A stretch of 64,000 bases of DNA from Vannielia litorea (GCF_018424695.1 NZ_QTNQ01000016.1:1-64000), one strand, 5' to 3'. Shown: positions 16,804 through 26,516, counted from the first letter of the stretch. Notes: generated by a model from the sequence alone, not told the origin. Numbers and translations: made by a program.

Positions 16804-18336
16804 TCAGACACCCTGCGTCAGGGCGACGCCAACCAGGGCAAGGGCCGCGCCGAGCGCGACCCAGGCAAGGCGGCGCCAGAGGGTGCCGCCAGAGAGGCGC
16901 GGCGGCGGCGGCGTGGCCTGGGCGATCAGGGCGCGCTCCAGCAGCGCCGGAAGGCGCGGGCCGAAGCGGATCGCGACGCGGGCGGTTTCCTTCAGGTCGT
17001 GCAGCAGCGCGGCGGGCCCCACGTTGCGCTTGACGTAATCCTCGACCACGGGCCGCGCCGCCTGCCAGATGTTGATGTTGGGATGGAGTGAGCGGGCCAC
17101 GCCTTCCACCACCACCATCGTCCGTTGCAGCAAAATCAGCTCGGTGCGCGTTTCCATTCCGAAGCGCTCGGTCACCTCAAAGAGGTAGGAAAGCAGCCGG
17201 GCCATCGAGATATGGGTCGCGTCCATGCCGAAGATCGGCTCGCCGACGGCCCGCAGGGCGCGGGCGAACTCGTCCACATCGCGGTCGGCAGGCACATATC
17301 CGGCCTCGAAATGCACCTCTGCCACGCGTTTGTAATCCTTGCGGATGAAGCCCATCAGGATTTCGGCATAGACCCGGCGGGTATACTCGTCGATCCGGCC
17401 CATGATGCCAAAATCCAGCGCGATGATCTCGCCGCCGGGCGCGACCTTGAGGTTGCCCTGGTGCATATCGGCATGGAACAGCCCGTCGCGCAGGGCATGG
17501 CGGAGAAACAGCGACAGGACCCGCTCGCCGAGTGCCACCCGGTCGTGCCCCGCGGCATCCAGCGCGGCCAGGTCGTTGAAGGAGATGCCCTCGGCCCATT
17601 CCAGCGTCATCACGTGACGCGCGCTGAGGGGCCAGAACGGGCGGGGCACGATGAAGCCCTCGTCCCCCTCGGTATTCTCCGCGAATTCGGAGGCGGCGGA
17701 GGTTTCCAGCCGCATGTCGAGCTCGCCTGCAACCACGCCCTCGAAGTGCTCGATCACGTCGCGGGGCCGGAGCCGCCGGGAGGCGGGCGAGAGCGCTTCG
17801 ATCATGGCGGCGGCGAAGTAGAAGGCGTCGATATCCCGCGCGAAGGCGCGTTCGATCCCCGGGCGCAGCACCTTCACCGCCACCGGGCGGCCATCGTCCA
17901 GCCGCACGGCCCGGTGGACCTGGGCAATGGAGGCGGCGGCGACGGGCTCGGAGAACTCGGAGAAGATTGCCTCAACGGGCTGGCCCAGCTCGGCCTCGAC
18001 CACCCGCATCGCCTCGGCGCGGGCGAAGGGCGGCAGCTTGTCTTGCAGGACCATGAGCTGCTGTGCCAGCTCGGGGCCGACCACGTCAGGCCGGGTGGAG
18101 AGGATCTGGCCGAACTTGATGTAGGCGGGCCCAAGAGCGGTGAGCGCCCGGGTCACCGGCGGCTGGCCCGGGTCGCCCTTGTGGCCGAGCCATTTGAACG
18201 GCCAGCCCAGCACGCGGGCGGCCACGCGGAGGGGGCGGGGCGCATCCATGGCCTCCAGCGCCACGCCCATCGCGCCAGTGCGCTCGAAGGTCGCCCCGGT
18301 GCGGATCAGCCGCCAGATGTTGTGAGGTCCGCGCAT
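16804..18336 (-). CDS. ubiB: UbiB/ABC1 family protein, ubiquinone biosynthesis
   Basis: UbiB is a membrane-anchored atypical kinase-like ATPase needed for ubiquinone biosynthesis. The 510-aa protein shows the KxGQ motif (AYIKFGQILSTRPD, about residue 70), the Ala-rich nucleotide loop (AAASIAQVHRA), the catalytic segment HADMHQGNLKV and the DFG motif (LDFGIMGRID), and ends with a C-terminal hydrophobic anchor (VALGAALALVGVALT). It lies six bases downstream of ubiE, matching the usual ubiE-ubiB pair. Confidence 0.95.
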   Translation of the reverse strand: MRGPHNIWRLIRTGATFERTGAMGVALEAMDAPRPLRVAARVLGWPFKWLGHKGDPGQPPVTRALTALGPAYIKFGQILSTRPDVVGPELAQQLMVLQDKLPPFARAEAMRVVEAELGQPVEAIFSEFSEPVAAASIAQVHRAVRLDDGRPVAVKVLRPGIERAFARDIDAFYFAAAMIEALSPASRRLRPRDVIEHFEGVVAGELDMRLETSAASEFAENTEGDEGFIVPRPFWPLSARHVMTLEWAEGISFNDLAALDAAGHDRVALGERVLSLFLRHALRDGLFHADMHQGNLKVAPGGEIIALDFGIMGRIDEYTRRVYAEILMGFIRKDYKRVAEVHFEAGYVPADRDVDEFARALRAVGEPIFGMDATHISMARLLSYLFEVTERFGMETRTELILLQRTMVVVEGVARSLHPNINIWQAARPVVEDYVKRNVGPAALLHDLKETARVAIRFGPRLPALLERALIAQATPPPPRLSGGTLWRRLAWVALGAALALVGVALTQGV

Positions 18337-18342
18337 GCCCCC

Positions 18343-19095
18343 TCAGAGCTTCCAGCCGGAGTGCAGCGCCGCCACGCCCATCGTCAGATTGCGGTACTTC
18401 ACCTGCTCGAAGCCGGCGGTGCGGATCATCGAGGCGAACTCCTCCTGCGGCGGGAACTTGCGGATGCTCTCCACGAGATACTGGTAGCTGTCACGGTCGC
18501 CCGTCACCACCTTGCCCATGGTCGGGATCACGTTGAAGGAATAGGTGTCATAGGCCTTTTGCATCATCGGGTTGGGCAGCTGTGAGAACTCCAGCACCAT
18601 GAGCCGCCCGCCTGGGCGGAGCACGCGGAAAGCCTCCGACAGGGCGTCGGCGATGCGGGTAACATTCCGGATGCCGAAGCTGATCGTGTAGGTGTCGAAG
18701 CTGTTGCTCTCGAACGGCAGCGCCATCGCGTCGCCCACCACCCAATCGAGCCGTTCGGCCATGTCGGCGGCCTCGGCGCGTTTGCGGCCCTCGACCAGCA
18801 TGGCCTCGGTCATGTCGCAGACGGTGGCGGTGGCGCCTTCGCCCGCGCGGCGCAGGTAGCGGAAGGCCACGTCGCCGGTGCCGCCGGCCACGTCGAGCAG
18901 CCGGGTGCCTGCGCGAGGTGCGAGCCAATCCATCATCGCGTCCTTCCAGAGCCGGTGGATGCCGCCGCTCATCAGGTCGTTCATGATGTCGTATTTGGAG
19001 GCCACGGAGGAAAAGACGCCGTGCACCTTTCCCGCCTTCTCGGCCTCGGGCACCTCGGTGAAGCCGAAATGCGTGGTTTTTCCGTCGTCTGCCAT
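18343..19095 (-). CDS. ubiE: Demethylmenaquinone/ubiquinone methyltransferase UbiE
   Basis: UbiE is the SAM-dependent C-methyltransferase of ubiquinone biosynthesis. The 250-aa protein has the family start [20 protein letters not shown], the [21 protein letters not shown] motif, SAM motif I ([16 protein letters not shown]), and the GIRNVTR and [16 protein letters not shown] blocks. The Met at 19095 is chosen over an upstream extension without similarity. It is the first gene of the ubiE-ubiB operon and divergent from the membrane protein at 19181. Confidence 0.96.
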   Translation of the reverse strand: MADDGKTTHFGFTEVPEAEKAGKVHGVFSSVASKYDIMNDLMSGGIHRLWKDAMMDWLAPRAGTRLLDVAGGTGDVAFRYLRRAGEGATATVCDMTEAMLVEGRKRAEAADMAERLDWVVGDAMALPFESNSFDTYTISFGIRNVTRIADALSEAFRVLRPGGRLMVLEFSQLPNPMMQKAYDTYSFNVIPTMGKVVTGDRDSYQYLVESIRKFPPQEEFASMIRTAGFEQVKYRNLTMGVAALHSGWKL

Positions 19096-19180
19096 GGGCT
19101 TGCCCAACTTTGTTCGCAAACCGGATATAGGCAATTTCCGACCATTACAAACGCGCCAGATGCGCGCAGGAGGGCGAGGC

Positions 19181-19882
19181 ATGGGCGAACGGGACGAATT
19201 TTGGCTGGGGGTGCTTTTGTGGGCGCTCGAAAACCCGATCATCGTGCTGGCGCTTGTCGGGCTCGCAATCGCCACGGTGGTCCTTGGGTATATCCTCGTC
19301 TTCTACATCATTCCCGGCGTGCTGATCCGTAGCGGTCTGCGCAAGCTGGAGGACGCGACCGCGCCGAAGGACGCGGCTGGCCGACGGGTTCAGCCGACGA
19401 TGGGCGCGAGGCTGATGGGCCAGAAGGACATTGCACCGCTTGCCTCGCGCGGGATGGCGCGGGCGGCGGAGGAGTCCCTCGGCACCAAGGTGATGCGGCC
19501 CACGTGGGGGATGCGGCTTTCGACCGTGCTGCTGGCCGTGGCCGGTGTTGCCGCGATTTTCCTCGTGGACATGGATCTGGACCCTGCCGCGATGATGGTC
19601 TTGCGGCCTGTGGTGGCGGGCTTTGCCCTGCTCGGGCTTGCCCACGTGTTCAGCTTCGAGATGCGTTATGATCGCGATGTGATCATCTCACAGAGCCTGA
19701 TCCAGTTTCGACGCGAGATTGCATGGCGCGACCTGGTGGACATCAGCGATGAGGGGAATGGCGTCTATCGGCTCACTTCGGCGCAAGGCAAAAAGATGCG
19801 GGTGCAGAAATACATGACTGGCATGACAGACTTCCTGACGCAGGCCCATGGCGCGATCGACGGGCGCGGCGCTTTCGCATGA
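19181..19882 (+). CDS. Membrane protein of unknown function
   Basis: This 233-aa protein has one N-terminal transmembrane helix ([22 protein letters not shown]), a ~75-residue charged stretch, two further hydrophobic segments (about 108-128 and 133-155) and a C-terminal soluble part ([26 protein letters not shown]). AGGAGGG upstream of the ATG at 19181 fixes the start; a longer in-frame extension overlaps ubiE. I recognise no function; it precedes mutM by 59 bp on the same strand. Confidence 0.7.
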   Translation: MGERDEFWLGVLLWALENPIIVLALVGLAIATVVLGYILVFYIIPGVLIRSGLRKLEDATAPKDAAGRRVQPTMGARLMGQKDIAPLASRGMARAAEESLGTKVMRPTWGMRLSTVLLAVAGVAAIFLVDMDLDPAAMMVLRPVVAGFALLGLAHVFSFEMRYDRDVIISQSLIQFRREIAWRDLVDISDEGNGVYRLTSAQGKKMRVQKYMTGMTDFLTQAHGAIDGRGAFA

Positions 19883-19941
19883 GGGCTTGCGGGGCAGAGC
19901 GGGGCCACTAGGTTTGGCGCCTGATCTTCGAGGGAGCCGAC

Positions 19942-20793
19942 ATGCCCGAACTGCCCGAGGTGGAGACCGTGCGCCGAGGCCTTTTGCCTGCCATGGAAAA
20001 CACCGTGATTGCCGAAGCCCGGGTGAACCGCGAGGGGCTGCGCTGGCCGTTTCCGCCACGCATGGCCGAGCGGCTGACGGGCGCGCGGGTGCTGCGCCTG
20101 AGGCGGCGGAGCAAGTATATTCTGGCGGATCTGGAGAGCGGCGAGACCCTGCTGGTGCATCTGGGCATGAGTGGCCGGATGCGGGTGAGCGGCGAGGGGC
20201 TGGGCCTGTTTCATCATGCTCATCCGGCGCCGGAGAAGCACGACCACGTGGTGCTGGAGATGGCGAACGGCGCGCGGGTGACCTTCAACGACGCCCGCCG
20301 TTTCGGGGTGATGGACCTTGTGCCCACGGTTGAGGCCGAGACGCATCGGCTGCTGGCGGGCCTCGGGCCCGAGCCGCTGGGCAACAGCTTCAACGAGGAA
20401 CATCTCGTTGCGGCCTTCCGGGGCAAGAACACCCCGGTAAAGGCCGCGCTTCTCGATCAGAAGATCGTGGCTGGGCTGGGCAACATCTATGTTTGCGAGG
20501 TGCTGCACCGGACCGGGATTTCACCGCTGCGCAAGGCCGGGAAGATCGGCGCGGCGCGGGTGGCCAGCCTTGTTCCGGCGATCCGGACGGTGCTGGGCGA
20601 GGCGATTGAGGCAGGTGGCTCCAGCCTGCGTGACCACCGGCAAGCCTCTGGTGAACTTGGCTATTTTCAACATCGCTTTGCGGCTTACGACAGGGAGAGC
20701 GCGCCCTGCTCCACCCCAGGTTGCGAGGGCGTGATCCGCCGTATCGTGCAGTCTGGCCGCTCCACCTTCTATTGCGGGACATGTCAAAGATAA
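19942..20793 (+). CDS. mutM: Formamidopyrimidine-DNA glycosylase
   Basis: MutM excises 8-oxoguanine and ring-opened purines through a Schiff-base mechanism with the N-terminal proline. The 283-aa protein starts [14 protein letters not shown], with catalytic Pro2 and Glu3, has the HLGMSGR strand and the helix-two-turn-helix region ([30 protein letters not shown]), and ends in a zinc finger with C-x4-C and C-x2-C pairs (CSTPGC ... YCGTCQR). The x4 spacing in the first pair differs from the classical x2. Neighbours ubiE/ubiB and ech are typical of the family's locus in this lineage. Confidence 0.96.
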   Translation: MPELPEVETVRRGLLPAMENTVIAEARVNREGLRWPFPPRMAERLTGARVLRLRRRSKYILADLESGETLLVHLGMSGRMRVSGEGLGLFHHAHPAPEKHDHVVLEMANGARVTFNDARRFGVMDLVPTVEAETHRLLAGLGPEPLGNSFNEEHLVAAFRGKNTPVKAALLDQKIVAGLGNIYVCEVLHRTGISPLRKAGKIGAARVASLVPAIRTVLGEAIEAGGSSLRDHRQASGELGYFQHRFAAYDRESAPCSTPGCEGVIRRIVQSGRSTFYCGTCQR

Positions 20794-20858
20794 CTTGCAG
20801 AGCGGTTTGACCCTGCTAACAAAGGGGGGCTTGGCATGACCGAAAGGATCGCCATCCC

Positions 20859-21635
20859 ATGGCCTATGAAACCATCGTCGTCGACACCGCCGACCATGTT
20901 TGCACCATCCGACTCAACCGCCCCGACGCCCTCAATGCCCTCAACAGCCAGCTCATCGGCGAGCTGGCCGAGGCCATTGGCGAGGCCGATGGCAACAAGG
21001 GTGTGCGCTGCATCATCCTGACCGGCTCGGAAAAGGCCTTTGCCGCAGGGGCCGATATTTCGGAGATGGCGGAGAAGGATTATGTCGATGTGTTCATGGG
21101 CGACATGTTCGGCAGCCAGATCGACCGAATCCTTGCCTGCCGCAAGCCGATCATCGCCGCCGTCTCTGGCTACGCGCTGGGCGGGGGCTGCGAGCTGGCG
21201 ATGATGTGCGATTTCATCATTGCCGCCGACACCGCCAAGTTCGGCCAGCCCGAGATCAACCTCGGCGTCATCGCCGGGATCGGCGGCACCCAGCGGCTGA
21301 CGCATCTCGTAGGCAAGGCCAAGGCGATGGACATGCACCTGACCGGGCGATTCATGGACGCCGAAGAGGCGGAGCGATCCGGCCTCGTCAGCCGCGTGGT
21401 GCCCGCCAAAAAGCTGATGGATGAGGCCAATGCGGCGGCCCAGAAGATCGCCGAGAAATCCATGGTGTCGGTGAAGGCGGCGAAAGAGGCCGTGAACCGG
21501 GCCTATGAGCTGCCATTGCGCGAGGGGCTGCTGTTTGAGCGCCGCCTGTTCCACGGGCTGTTTGCGACCGAGGACCAGAAGGAGGGCATGAAGGCCTTTC
21601 TCGAGAAGCGCGAGCCGCAGTTCCGCGACAAGTGA
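20859..21635 (+). CDS. Enoyl-CoA hydratase
   Basis: This 258-aa crotonase-family enzyme should hydrate 2-enoyl-CoA to 3-hydroxyacyl-CoA in beta-oxidation. The oxyanion-hole segment ([11 protein letters not shown]) and both catalytic Glu contexts ([11 protein letters not shown] and GQPEINLG) are intact, which supports hydratase activity rather than another crotonase reaction. A second ATG-rich frame starting at 20836 is a shadow. It stands between mutM and rpsT. Confidence 0.94.
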   Translation: MAYETIVVDTADHVCTIRLNRPDALNALNSQLIGELAEAIGEADGNKGVRCIILTGSEKAFAAGADISEMAEKDYVDVFMGDMFGSQIDRILACRKPIIAAVSGYALGGGCELAMMCDFIIAADTAKFGQPEINLGVIAGIGGTQRLTHLVGKAKAMDMHLTGRFMDAEEAERSGLVSRVVPAKKLMDEANAAAQKIAEKSMVSVKAAKEAVNRAYELPLREGLLFERRLFHGLFATEDQKEGMKAFLEKREPQFRDK

Positions 21636-21652
21636 GCCCTTTTTCGGGGTTT

Positions 21653-21673
21653 GCCATGAATGCGCAGCCTACG
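21653..21673 (+). repeat. Second copy of the gccatgaatgcgca repeat
   Basis: Twenty of 21 bases match 5933-5953 next to rimO. This copy lacks the flanking complementary bases that form the hairpin there. Both copies lie at or just after a gene's stop codon. Confidence 0.4.
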
Positions 21674-21840
21674 GGCTTGGCAAGTGGCGCGTAACCGTGT
21701 AAACGCCCGCCGATACATGCGTGTGAGGCCCGCTCTGGCCAGAATCGCCCGGTTGCGAACCCGGGGTCGGGTCTTCCCGCGCGAACCAGTTTTCAACGCC
21801 GTTCTCGCAAGAGGGCGGCCCGACGAGAGAGACACACACC

Positions 21841-22107
21841 ATGGCCAATTCGCCCCAGTCCAAGAAACGCGCCCGCCAGAACGAAGCCCGCTTTGCCGTA
21901 AACAAGGCGCGCCGTTCGCGCATCCGCACGCACCTGCGCAAGGTGGAAGAGGCCATTGCCTCGGGTGACAAGGACGCTGCAACCGCCGCCCTGCGCGCCG
22001 CCCAGCCCGAGCTGATGCGCGGCGTGACCAAGGGCGTCTATCACAAGAATACCGCAGCGCGCAAAATGTCGCGCCTGAGCGCCCGCGTGAAGGCCATCGG
22101 CGCCTGA
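21841..22107 (+). CDS. rpsT: Small ribosomal subunit protein bS20
   Basis: This 88-aa basic protein is ribosomal protein S20, which binds 16S rRNA. The start [20 protein letters not shown] and the segment [15 protein letters not shown] are characteristic. A 205-bp upstream region carries its leader; the gene is followed by a clear terminator. S20 commonly sits next to dnaA in Rhodobacteraceae, which fits the position here. Confidence 0.97.
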   Translation: MANSPQSKKRARQNEARFAVNKARRSRIRTHLRKVEEAIASGDKDAATAALRAAQPELMRGVTKGVYHKNTAARKMSRLSARVKAIGA

Positions 22108-22128
22108 GTCGTGATCACATAATGAGCC

Positions 22129-22160
22129 AGGGGCGCCACCTTCGGGTTGGCGCCCCTTTT
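22129..22160 (+). terminator. Intrinsic terminator of rpsT
   Basis: GGGGCGCCACC - TTCG - GGTTGGCGCCCC forms a GC-rich stem with one bulged base and a UUCG loop, followed by TTTT. This is the clearest intrinsic terminator in the window. Confidence 0.9.
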
Positions 22161-22214
22161 CGTTCCTATGTGGCGCTATGGCCATAAAAACTAGGGCGTT
22201 CAGGGGGGTGGCAG

Positions 22215-22299
22215 GATTCGTGCGAATTAAAGCGTGAGTCAAGTCAAAAGGTCAGTTGCCGTGTCGCGCGGGCGCTTGCTATCACCAATCCTGCGATTC
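22215..22299. promoter_or_regulatory. Cluster of three GANTC (CcrM) sites upstream of dnaA
   Basis: GATTC at 22215-22219, GAGTC at 22236-22240 and GATTC at 22295-22299 lie within 85 bp. CcrM methylates GANTC in alphaproteobacteria, and methylation state is known to influence dnaA transcription in Caulobacter. A role here is inferred. Confidence 0.45.
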
Positions 22300-22568
22300 A
22301 CGTCGCCTAGGGGGGACATGGTCGTTTCCAGCCAGGTTTCGGAGCTTCAAGGGGAAGCGCTGCACCGAAGCCGCACGCCGGAAACGAGAGTTGTCGAGAG
22401 AGCTTGCGAAGGCGGTTGGGAGACCGCCAGCTCAGGGTCTCTGCTGCTGACACATCATGTCCGAAATGATGTCTTTGGCCGATGGGCATAGCTTGCGCCC
22501 GTCCGGTCTGCCTTTTGATTGCTCCATGGAGCCGCGCCTGCGCAGTGCTGTGCAGGGCGACGGAAGGT

Positions 22569-22653
22569 TTTGTCATTACGATCCCAATGGTGCGTGGGCC
22601 GCATTTCGGTGCGCCGCCACATTAGGCAGGGGCGGTTTTTGCGTAATGACAAA
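22569..22653. repeat. 12-bp perfect inverted repeat before dnaA
   Basis: TTTGTCATTACG (22569-22580) is the exact reverse complement of 22642-22653. The arms are 61 bp apart and the right arm lies 23 bp before the dnaA start codon. It could be a pair of operator half-sites or a long-range stem in the dnaA leader. Confidence 0.5.
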
Positions 22654-22676
22654 GAAAAATGGGACAGGATTTGGGA

Positions 22677-24101
22677 ATGCCGCAGACGCGTTGGGGACAG
22701 GTCAGTGAATCGCTCAGGACCACGGTTGGACAGAACAACTTCAAGACCTGGATCGAGCCGCTCAAGCTGAACAGCCTGGAAAATGGCGTTGCGCATTTTG
22801 AGGTGCCGACCAACTTCTTCGGCAACTGGGTGAGCCGGAACTTCTCGGATACGATCGTTAAGCAGATGAGCCGCGACGGGCTCGAGGTGCGTCGGCTGGA
22901 ATTTCGCGTGCCGAGTGCCGCGGCGCGAGCGGCGGCCACGGCTCAGGCGGCGCCTGCCGTGCAGGCCGCAGACAGCGGCACCGGCACAGGGCATGGCAGC
23001 GCAAGCCGGGGGGCAGGCCGTGGCGGCGCGGGCCAGTCCGGCAGCGGCCAGGACGATGACCTGCCCGGTGCGGCACTGGACGAGCGCTTCACCTTCGACA
23101 GCTTCGTGGTGGGCAAGCCCAACCAGCTCGCCTATACGGCCGCGCGCCGTGTGTCCGAAGGTGGGCCGCTCACCTTCAACCCGCTCTTCCTTTATGGCGG
23201 CTCCGGCCTCGGCAAGACCCACCTTATGCACGCCATCGCCTGGGCGCTCCAAGAGAACTGCCCGGAGAAGAAGGTGGTTTACCTGTCGTCCGACCAGTTC
23301 ATGTATCGCTTTGTCCGCGCGCTGCGCGAAGACGGGATGCACGAATTCAAGCAGGCCTTCCGCTCGGTGGATGTGCTGATGGTGGATGACGTGCAGTTCT
23401 TCGCCGGCAAGAACAGCACGCAGGAAGAGTTCTTCCACACGTTCAATGCGCTGTCCGACCAGGGCAAGCAGATCGTCATCAGCGCCGACCGTGCGCCGCA
23501 TGACATCAAGAAGATCGAAGACAGGATCGCCAGCCGTCTCGCATCGGGCCTCGTGGTGGACCTGCACCCGACGGATTACGAGCTGCGGCTGGGCATCCTT
23601 CAGCAGAAGGCGGAATTCTACAAGGGCCACTACGGCAACCTCGAGATCGCGCCGCATGTGCTGGAGTTTCTCGCGCACCGGATCACCGGCAACGTCCGCA
23701 CGCTGGAAGGCGCGCTGACCCGGCTCTTCGCCTTTGGCAACCTCGTGGGCCGGGAAGTTTCGCTGGAGATGGTGCAGGAGTGCCTCGCCGACCTGCTCCG
23801 CGCCTCGGAGCGCAAGCTGACGGTGGAAGAGATCCAGCGCCGGGTCTGCGAGCATTACAACGTGCGCATCTCCGACATGACGGGCCCCAAGCGGCACCGG
23901 AGCATCGCCCGCCCGCGGCAGGTTGCCATGTTCCTTGCCAAGGGCCTCACCTCGCGGTCGCTGCCCGAAATCGGCCGCCGCTTCGGCAACCGCGATCACA
24001 CGACGGTGCTCTACGCGGTGCGCAAGATCGAAGAGATGATGCACACAGACAGTGGCCTGGCCGACGATATCGAGCTGTTGAAGCGGATGTTGGAAGCCTA
24101 G
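22677..24101 (+). CDS. dnaA: Chromosomal replication initiator protein DnaA
   Basis: DnaA is the AAA+ initiator that melts oriC. The 474-aa protein has domain I (WGQVSESLRTTVGQNNFKTWIEPL), a Gly/Ala-rich linker of about 55 residues, the AAA+ domain with Walker A (GGSGLGKTH), Walker B (VLMVDDVQFF) and sensor regions, and the DNA-binding domain IV with the DnaA signature (LPEIGRRFGNRDHTTVLYAV). AGGA seven bases before the ATG at 22677 favours this start over the in-frame ATG at 22659; MPQTRWGQ also fits related DnaA starts. Confidence 0.97.
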   Translation: MPQTRWGQVSESLRTTVGQNNFKTWIEPLKLNSLENGVAHFEVPTNFFGNWVSRNFSDTIVKQMSRDGLEVRRLEFRVPSAAARAAATAQAAPAVQAADSGTGTGHGSASRGAGRGGAGQSGSGQDDDLPGAALDERFTFDSFVVGKPNQLAYTAARRVSEGGPLTFNPLFLYGGSGLGKTHLMHAIAWALQENCPEKKVVYLSSDQFMYRFVRALREDGMHEFKQAFRSVDVLMVDDVQFFAGKNSTQEEFFHTFNALSDQGKQIVISADRAPHDIKKIEDRIASRLASGLVVDLHPTDYELRLGILQQKAEFYKGHYGNLEIAPHVLEFLAHRITGNVRTLEGALTRLFAFGNLVGREVSLEMVQECLADLLRASERKLTVEEIQRRVCEHYNVRISDMTGPKRHRSIARPRQVAMFLAKGLTSRSLPEIGRRFGNRDHTTVLYAVRKIEEMMHTDSGLADDIELLKRMLEA

Positions 24102-24247
24102 TCCGGACGGCGGGACAAGCGCCCGCTTGACCTGCTGCCAGGGGTGCCCTTGACGCCCCTGCAAAACTCACGAAACTGCGAGAAACAACTTGCCTGCGGG
24201 GGGGATTTGCATAGTCTGCGCCTCCCGGCACCATGGGGGACAGAGCA

Positions 24248-25366
24248 ATGAAATTCTCGATCGAGCGGGCCGTTCTGCTGAAGGCCATCGCGCAGGCGCA
24301 ATCGGTTGTGGAGCGGCGCAACACGATCCCGATTTTGGCCAATGTGCTGATCGAGGCCGAGGGGGACGGCGTGCAGTTTCGCGCGACCGACCTCGATATC
24401 GAGGTTGTCGACAAGGCACCGGCGATGGTCGAGAAGGCGGGCGCGACGACGGTAAGCGCGGTGACGTTGCACGAGATCGTCCGCAAGCTGCCGGATGGGG
24501 CGCAGGTTCAGCTTTCGGATGACGTGGCCGCTGGGCGGCTGACGGTGGAGGCCGGGCGCTCCAACTTCCAGCTTGCAACGCTGCCGAAGGAAGATTTTCC
24601 GGTGATGGCGTCGAGCGAATACGGCGCGAATTTCAGCGCCGATGCACCCACGCTGCGGCGGCTTTTTGACAAGAGCAAGTTTGCGATTTCCACCGAGGAA
24701 ACAAGGTATTACCTGAACGGCGTGTACATGCACGTGGCCACCGGCGAGGATGGGCAGGCGCTGCGCTGCGTGGCCACCGATGGCCACCGGCTGGCCCGTG
24801 TCGATGCCCCGCTGCCCGAGGGCGCGGAAACGATGCCGGGGGTGATCGTGCCGCGCAAGACGGTGGGTGAACTGCGCAAGCTGCTGGATGACGACGAGGC
24901 CAAGATCGCCGTGTCGGTCAGCGAGACCAAGGTGCGCTTTGCAACGCCGGAGATCACCCTGACGAGCAAGGTGATCGACGGCACCTTCCCCGATTACACG
25001 CGTGTCATCCCGACCGGGAACACCAAGAAACTGGAGGTGGATGCCGCGGAGTTCGCCAAGGCGGTCGATCTGGTCTCCACCGTGTCTTCCGAGCGCTCCC
25101 GCGCGGTGAAGCTCTCGCTCGACGAGGACCGGCTGGTGCTATCTGTCAACTCCCCCGACAGCGGCGCGGGCACCGCGGAGCTGGCGGTGGCCTATGGCGA
25201 CGAGCATCTGGAGATCGGCTTCAACGCCAAGTATCTCACCGAGATTGCCAGCCAGGTGGACCGCGAGAATGCGGTGTTCATGTTCAACTCCGCCGGTGAT
25301 CCGACGCTGATGCGCGAAGGCTCCGACACCTCGGCGCTTTATGTCGTGATGCCGATGCGGGTTTGA
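24248..25366 (+). CDS. dnaN: DNA polymerase III sliding clamp (beta subunit)
   Basis: DnaN is the sliding clamp that tethers Pol III. The 372-aa length is normal. The three clamp domains are visible, starting MKFSIERAVLLKAIAQAQSV, with VEAGRSNFQLATLPKEDFP in domain I, the CVATDGHRLARVD block in domain II and the C-terminal VVMPMRV. The Met at 24248 matches the family start; an in-frame ATG five codons earlier (24233) is discounted. The order dnaA-dnaN-recF is conserved. Confidence 0.97.
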   Translation: MKFSIERAVLLKAIAQAQSVVERRNTIPILANVLIEAEGDGVQFRATDLDIEVVDKAPAMVEKAGATTVSAVTLHEIVRKLPDGAQVQLSDDVAAGRLTVEAGRSNFQLATLPKEDFPVMASSEYGANFSADAPTLRRLFDKSKFAISTEETRYYLNGVYMHVATGEDGQALRCVATDGHRLARVDAPLPEGAETMPGVIVPRKTVGELRKLLDDDEAKIAVSVSETKVRFATPEITLTSKVIDGTFPDYTRVIPTGNTKKLEVDAAEFAKAVDLVSTVSSERSRAVKLSLDEDRLVLSVNSPDSGAGTAELAVAYGDEHLEIGFNAKYLTEIASQVDRENAVFMFNSAGDPTLMREGSDTSALYVVMPMRV

Positions 25367-25397
25367 CGGAGCGCGGGCTTTAGCCTGCGCAACAGCC

Positions 25398-26516
25398 ATG
25401 CCCCGCCTTGCCCTCACCTCCCTGACGCTCTCACATTTCCGCTCGCATCGCCGGGCGGAGTTGGCTTTGGATGGCCGCCCGGTTGCCCTTTGGGGGCCGA
25501 ACGGGGCGGGCAAGACCAACGTGCTGGAGGCGGTTTCGCTGCTGTCACCCGGTCGCGGGCTGCGGCGGGCTGCGGCGGAAGAGATGGCGCGGGCGCCGGA
25601 GCGGCTGGGCTGGAAGGTGAAAGCCGAGCTGGCCTCGCTGGGGCATTCCCATGAGCTGGAAACATGGGCCGAGGCGGGGGCTTCGGGCCGGGCGGTGAAG
25701 ATCGACGGGAAAGCTGCCGCGCAGGTGGCGCTGGGGCGGCTGGCGCGGGTTGTCTGGCTGGTGCCCGCGATGGACAGGCTCTGGATCGAGGGGGCGGAGG
25801 GGCGGCGGCGATTTCTGGACCGGATCGTGCTGAGCTTTGAGCCAGCCCATGGCGAGGCGGTGCTGGCCTATGAAAAGGCGATGCGCGAGCGCAACCGGCT
25901 GCTGAAGGACATGGTGCGCGATGCCCATTGGTACGCGGCGCTGGAGGCGCGGATGGGCGAGGAGGGCGCGCGGATTCATCGCCACCGGGAAGAGGCGCTG
26001 ATGCGGCTGGCCGATGCGCAGGGTGAGGCGGACGGTGCCTTCCCGGCGGCGGCGCTGGTGCTGACCCATCCAGAGCCTGCCTGCGACGATCCCGGGGATG
26101 CGGCGGCGCTGGTGGCCGCGCTCTCGGAGGGGCGCGCGCGCGACCTGGCGGCGACACGAACGCTGACCGGGCCGCACCGTGCCGACCTGGAGGCGACCTA
26201 TATCGCCAAGGACACGCCTGCGCGGCTGTGCTCGACTGGCGAGCAGAAGGCTCTTCTGCTGTCGCTGATCCTCGCCAATGCCCGCGCTCTGGCGGAGGAT
26301 TTCGGCGCGCCGCCACTGCTTTTGCTCGACGAGGTGGCCGCCCATCTGGACGCCGACCGCCGCGCGGCGCTTTATGCCGAGATCGAGCGGCTCGGCGCGC
26401 AGGCCTTCATGACCGGCACCGGCGCGGAGCTGTTCGAGGAACTGGGCAGCAAGGCGCAGCATTTCGAGGTGACCGAGGCGGCGGGCGTGTCGACGGTGCG
26501 TGAGGTGGGGGCATGA
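25398..26516 (+). CDS. recF: DNA replication and repair protein RecF
   Basis: RecF is an SMC-like ATPase that helps load RecA at gaps. The 372-aa protein has Walker A ([17 protein letters not shown], about residue 35), the signature (STGEQKALLLSLI, about 280) and Walker B (PLLLLDEVAAHLDADRR). It follows dnaN by 31 bp and overlaps the DUF1697 gene by four bases. Base composition matches the neighbours. Confidence 0.95.
   Translation: MPRLALTSLTLSHFRSHRRAELALDGRPVALWGPNGAGKTNVLEAVSLLSPGRGLRRAAAEEMARAPERLGWKVKAELASLGHSHELETWAEAGASGRAVKIDGKAAAQVALGRLARVVWLVPAMDRLWIEGAEGRRRFLDRIVLSFEPAHGEAVLAYEKAMRERNRLLKDMVRDAHWYAALEARMGEEGARIHRHREEALMRLADAQGEADGAFPAAALVLTHPEPACDDPGDAAALVAALSEGRARDLAATRTLTGPHRADLEATYIAKDTPARLCSTGEQKALLLSLILANARALAEDFGAPPLLLLDEVAAHLDADRRAALYAEIERLGAQAFMTGTGAELFEELGSKAQHFEVTEAAGVSTVREVGA

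Larger units (their letters stand above)
22108..22676 (+). other. dnaA upstream region, 569 bp, no gene
   Basis: No convincing coding frame is seen; short open frames here lack a good ribosome-binding site or family features. The region holds the rpsT terminator, a cluster of three GANTC sites (22215-22299), a 7-bp inverted repeat (ACATCAT/ATGATGT, 22452-22472) and a 12-bp inverted repeat (22569-22653). I found no TTATNCACA DnaA box on either strand, so it is not an obvious oriC. Confidence 0.6.

Noticed and set aside
22108..22676. oriC at the dnaA upstream region
   Set aside because: No TTATNCACA DnaA box could be found on either strand and no AT-rich unwinding element is apparent, so the evidence is insufficient to call an origin.
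22455..24164. Long minus-strand open frame (569 aa) opposite dnaA
   Set aside because: It mirrors the dnaA reading frame and lacks any protein-like motif or start context; high GC content creates such antisense open frames.
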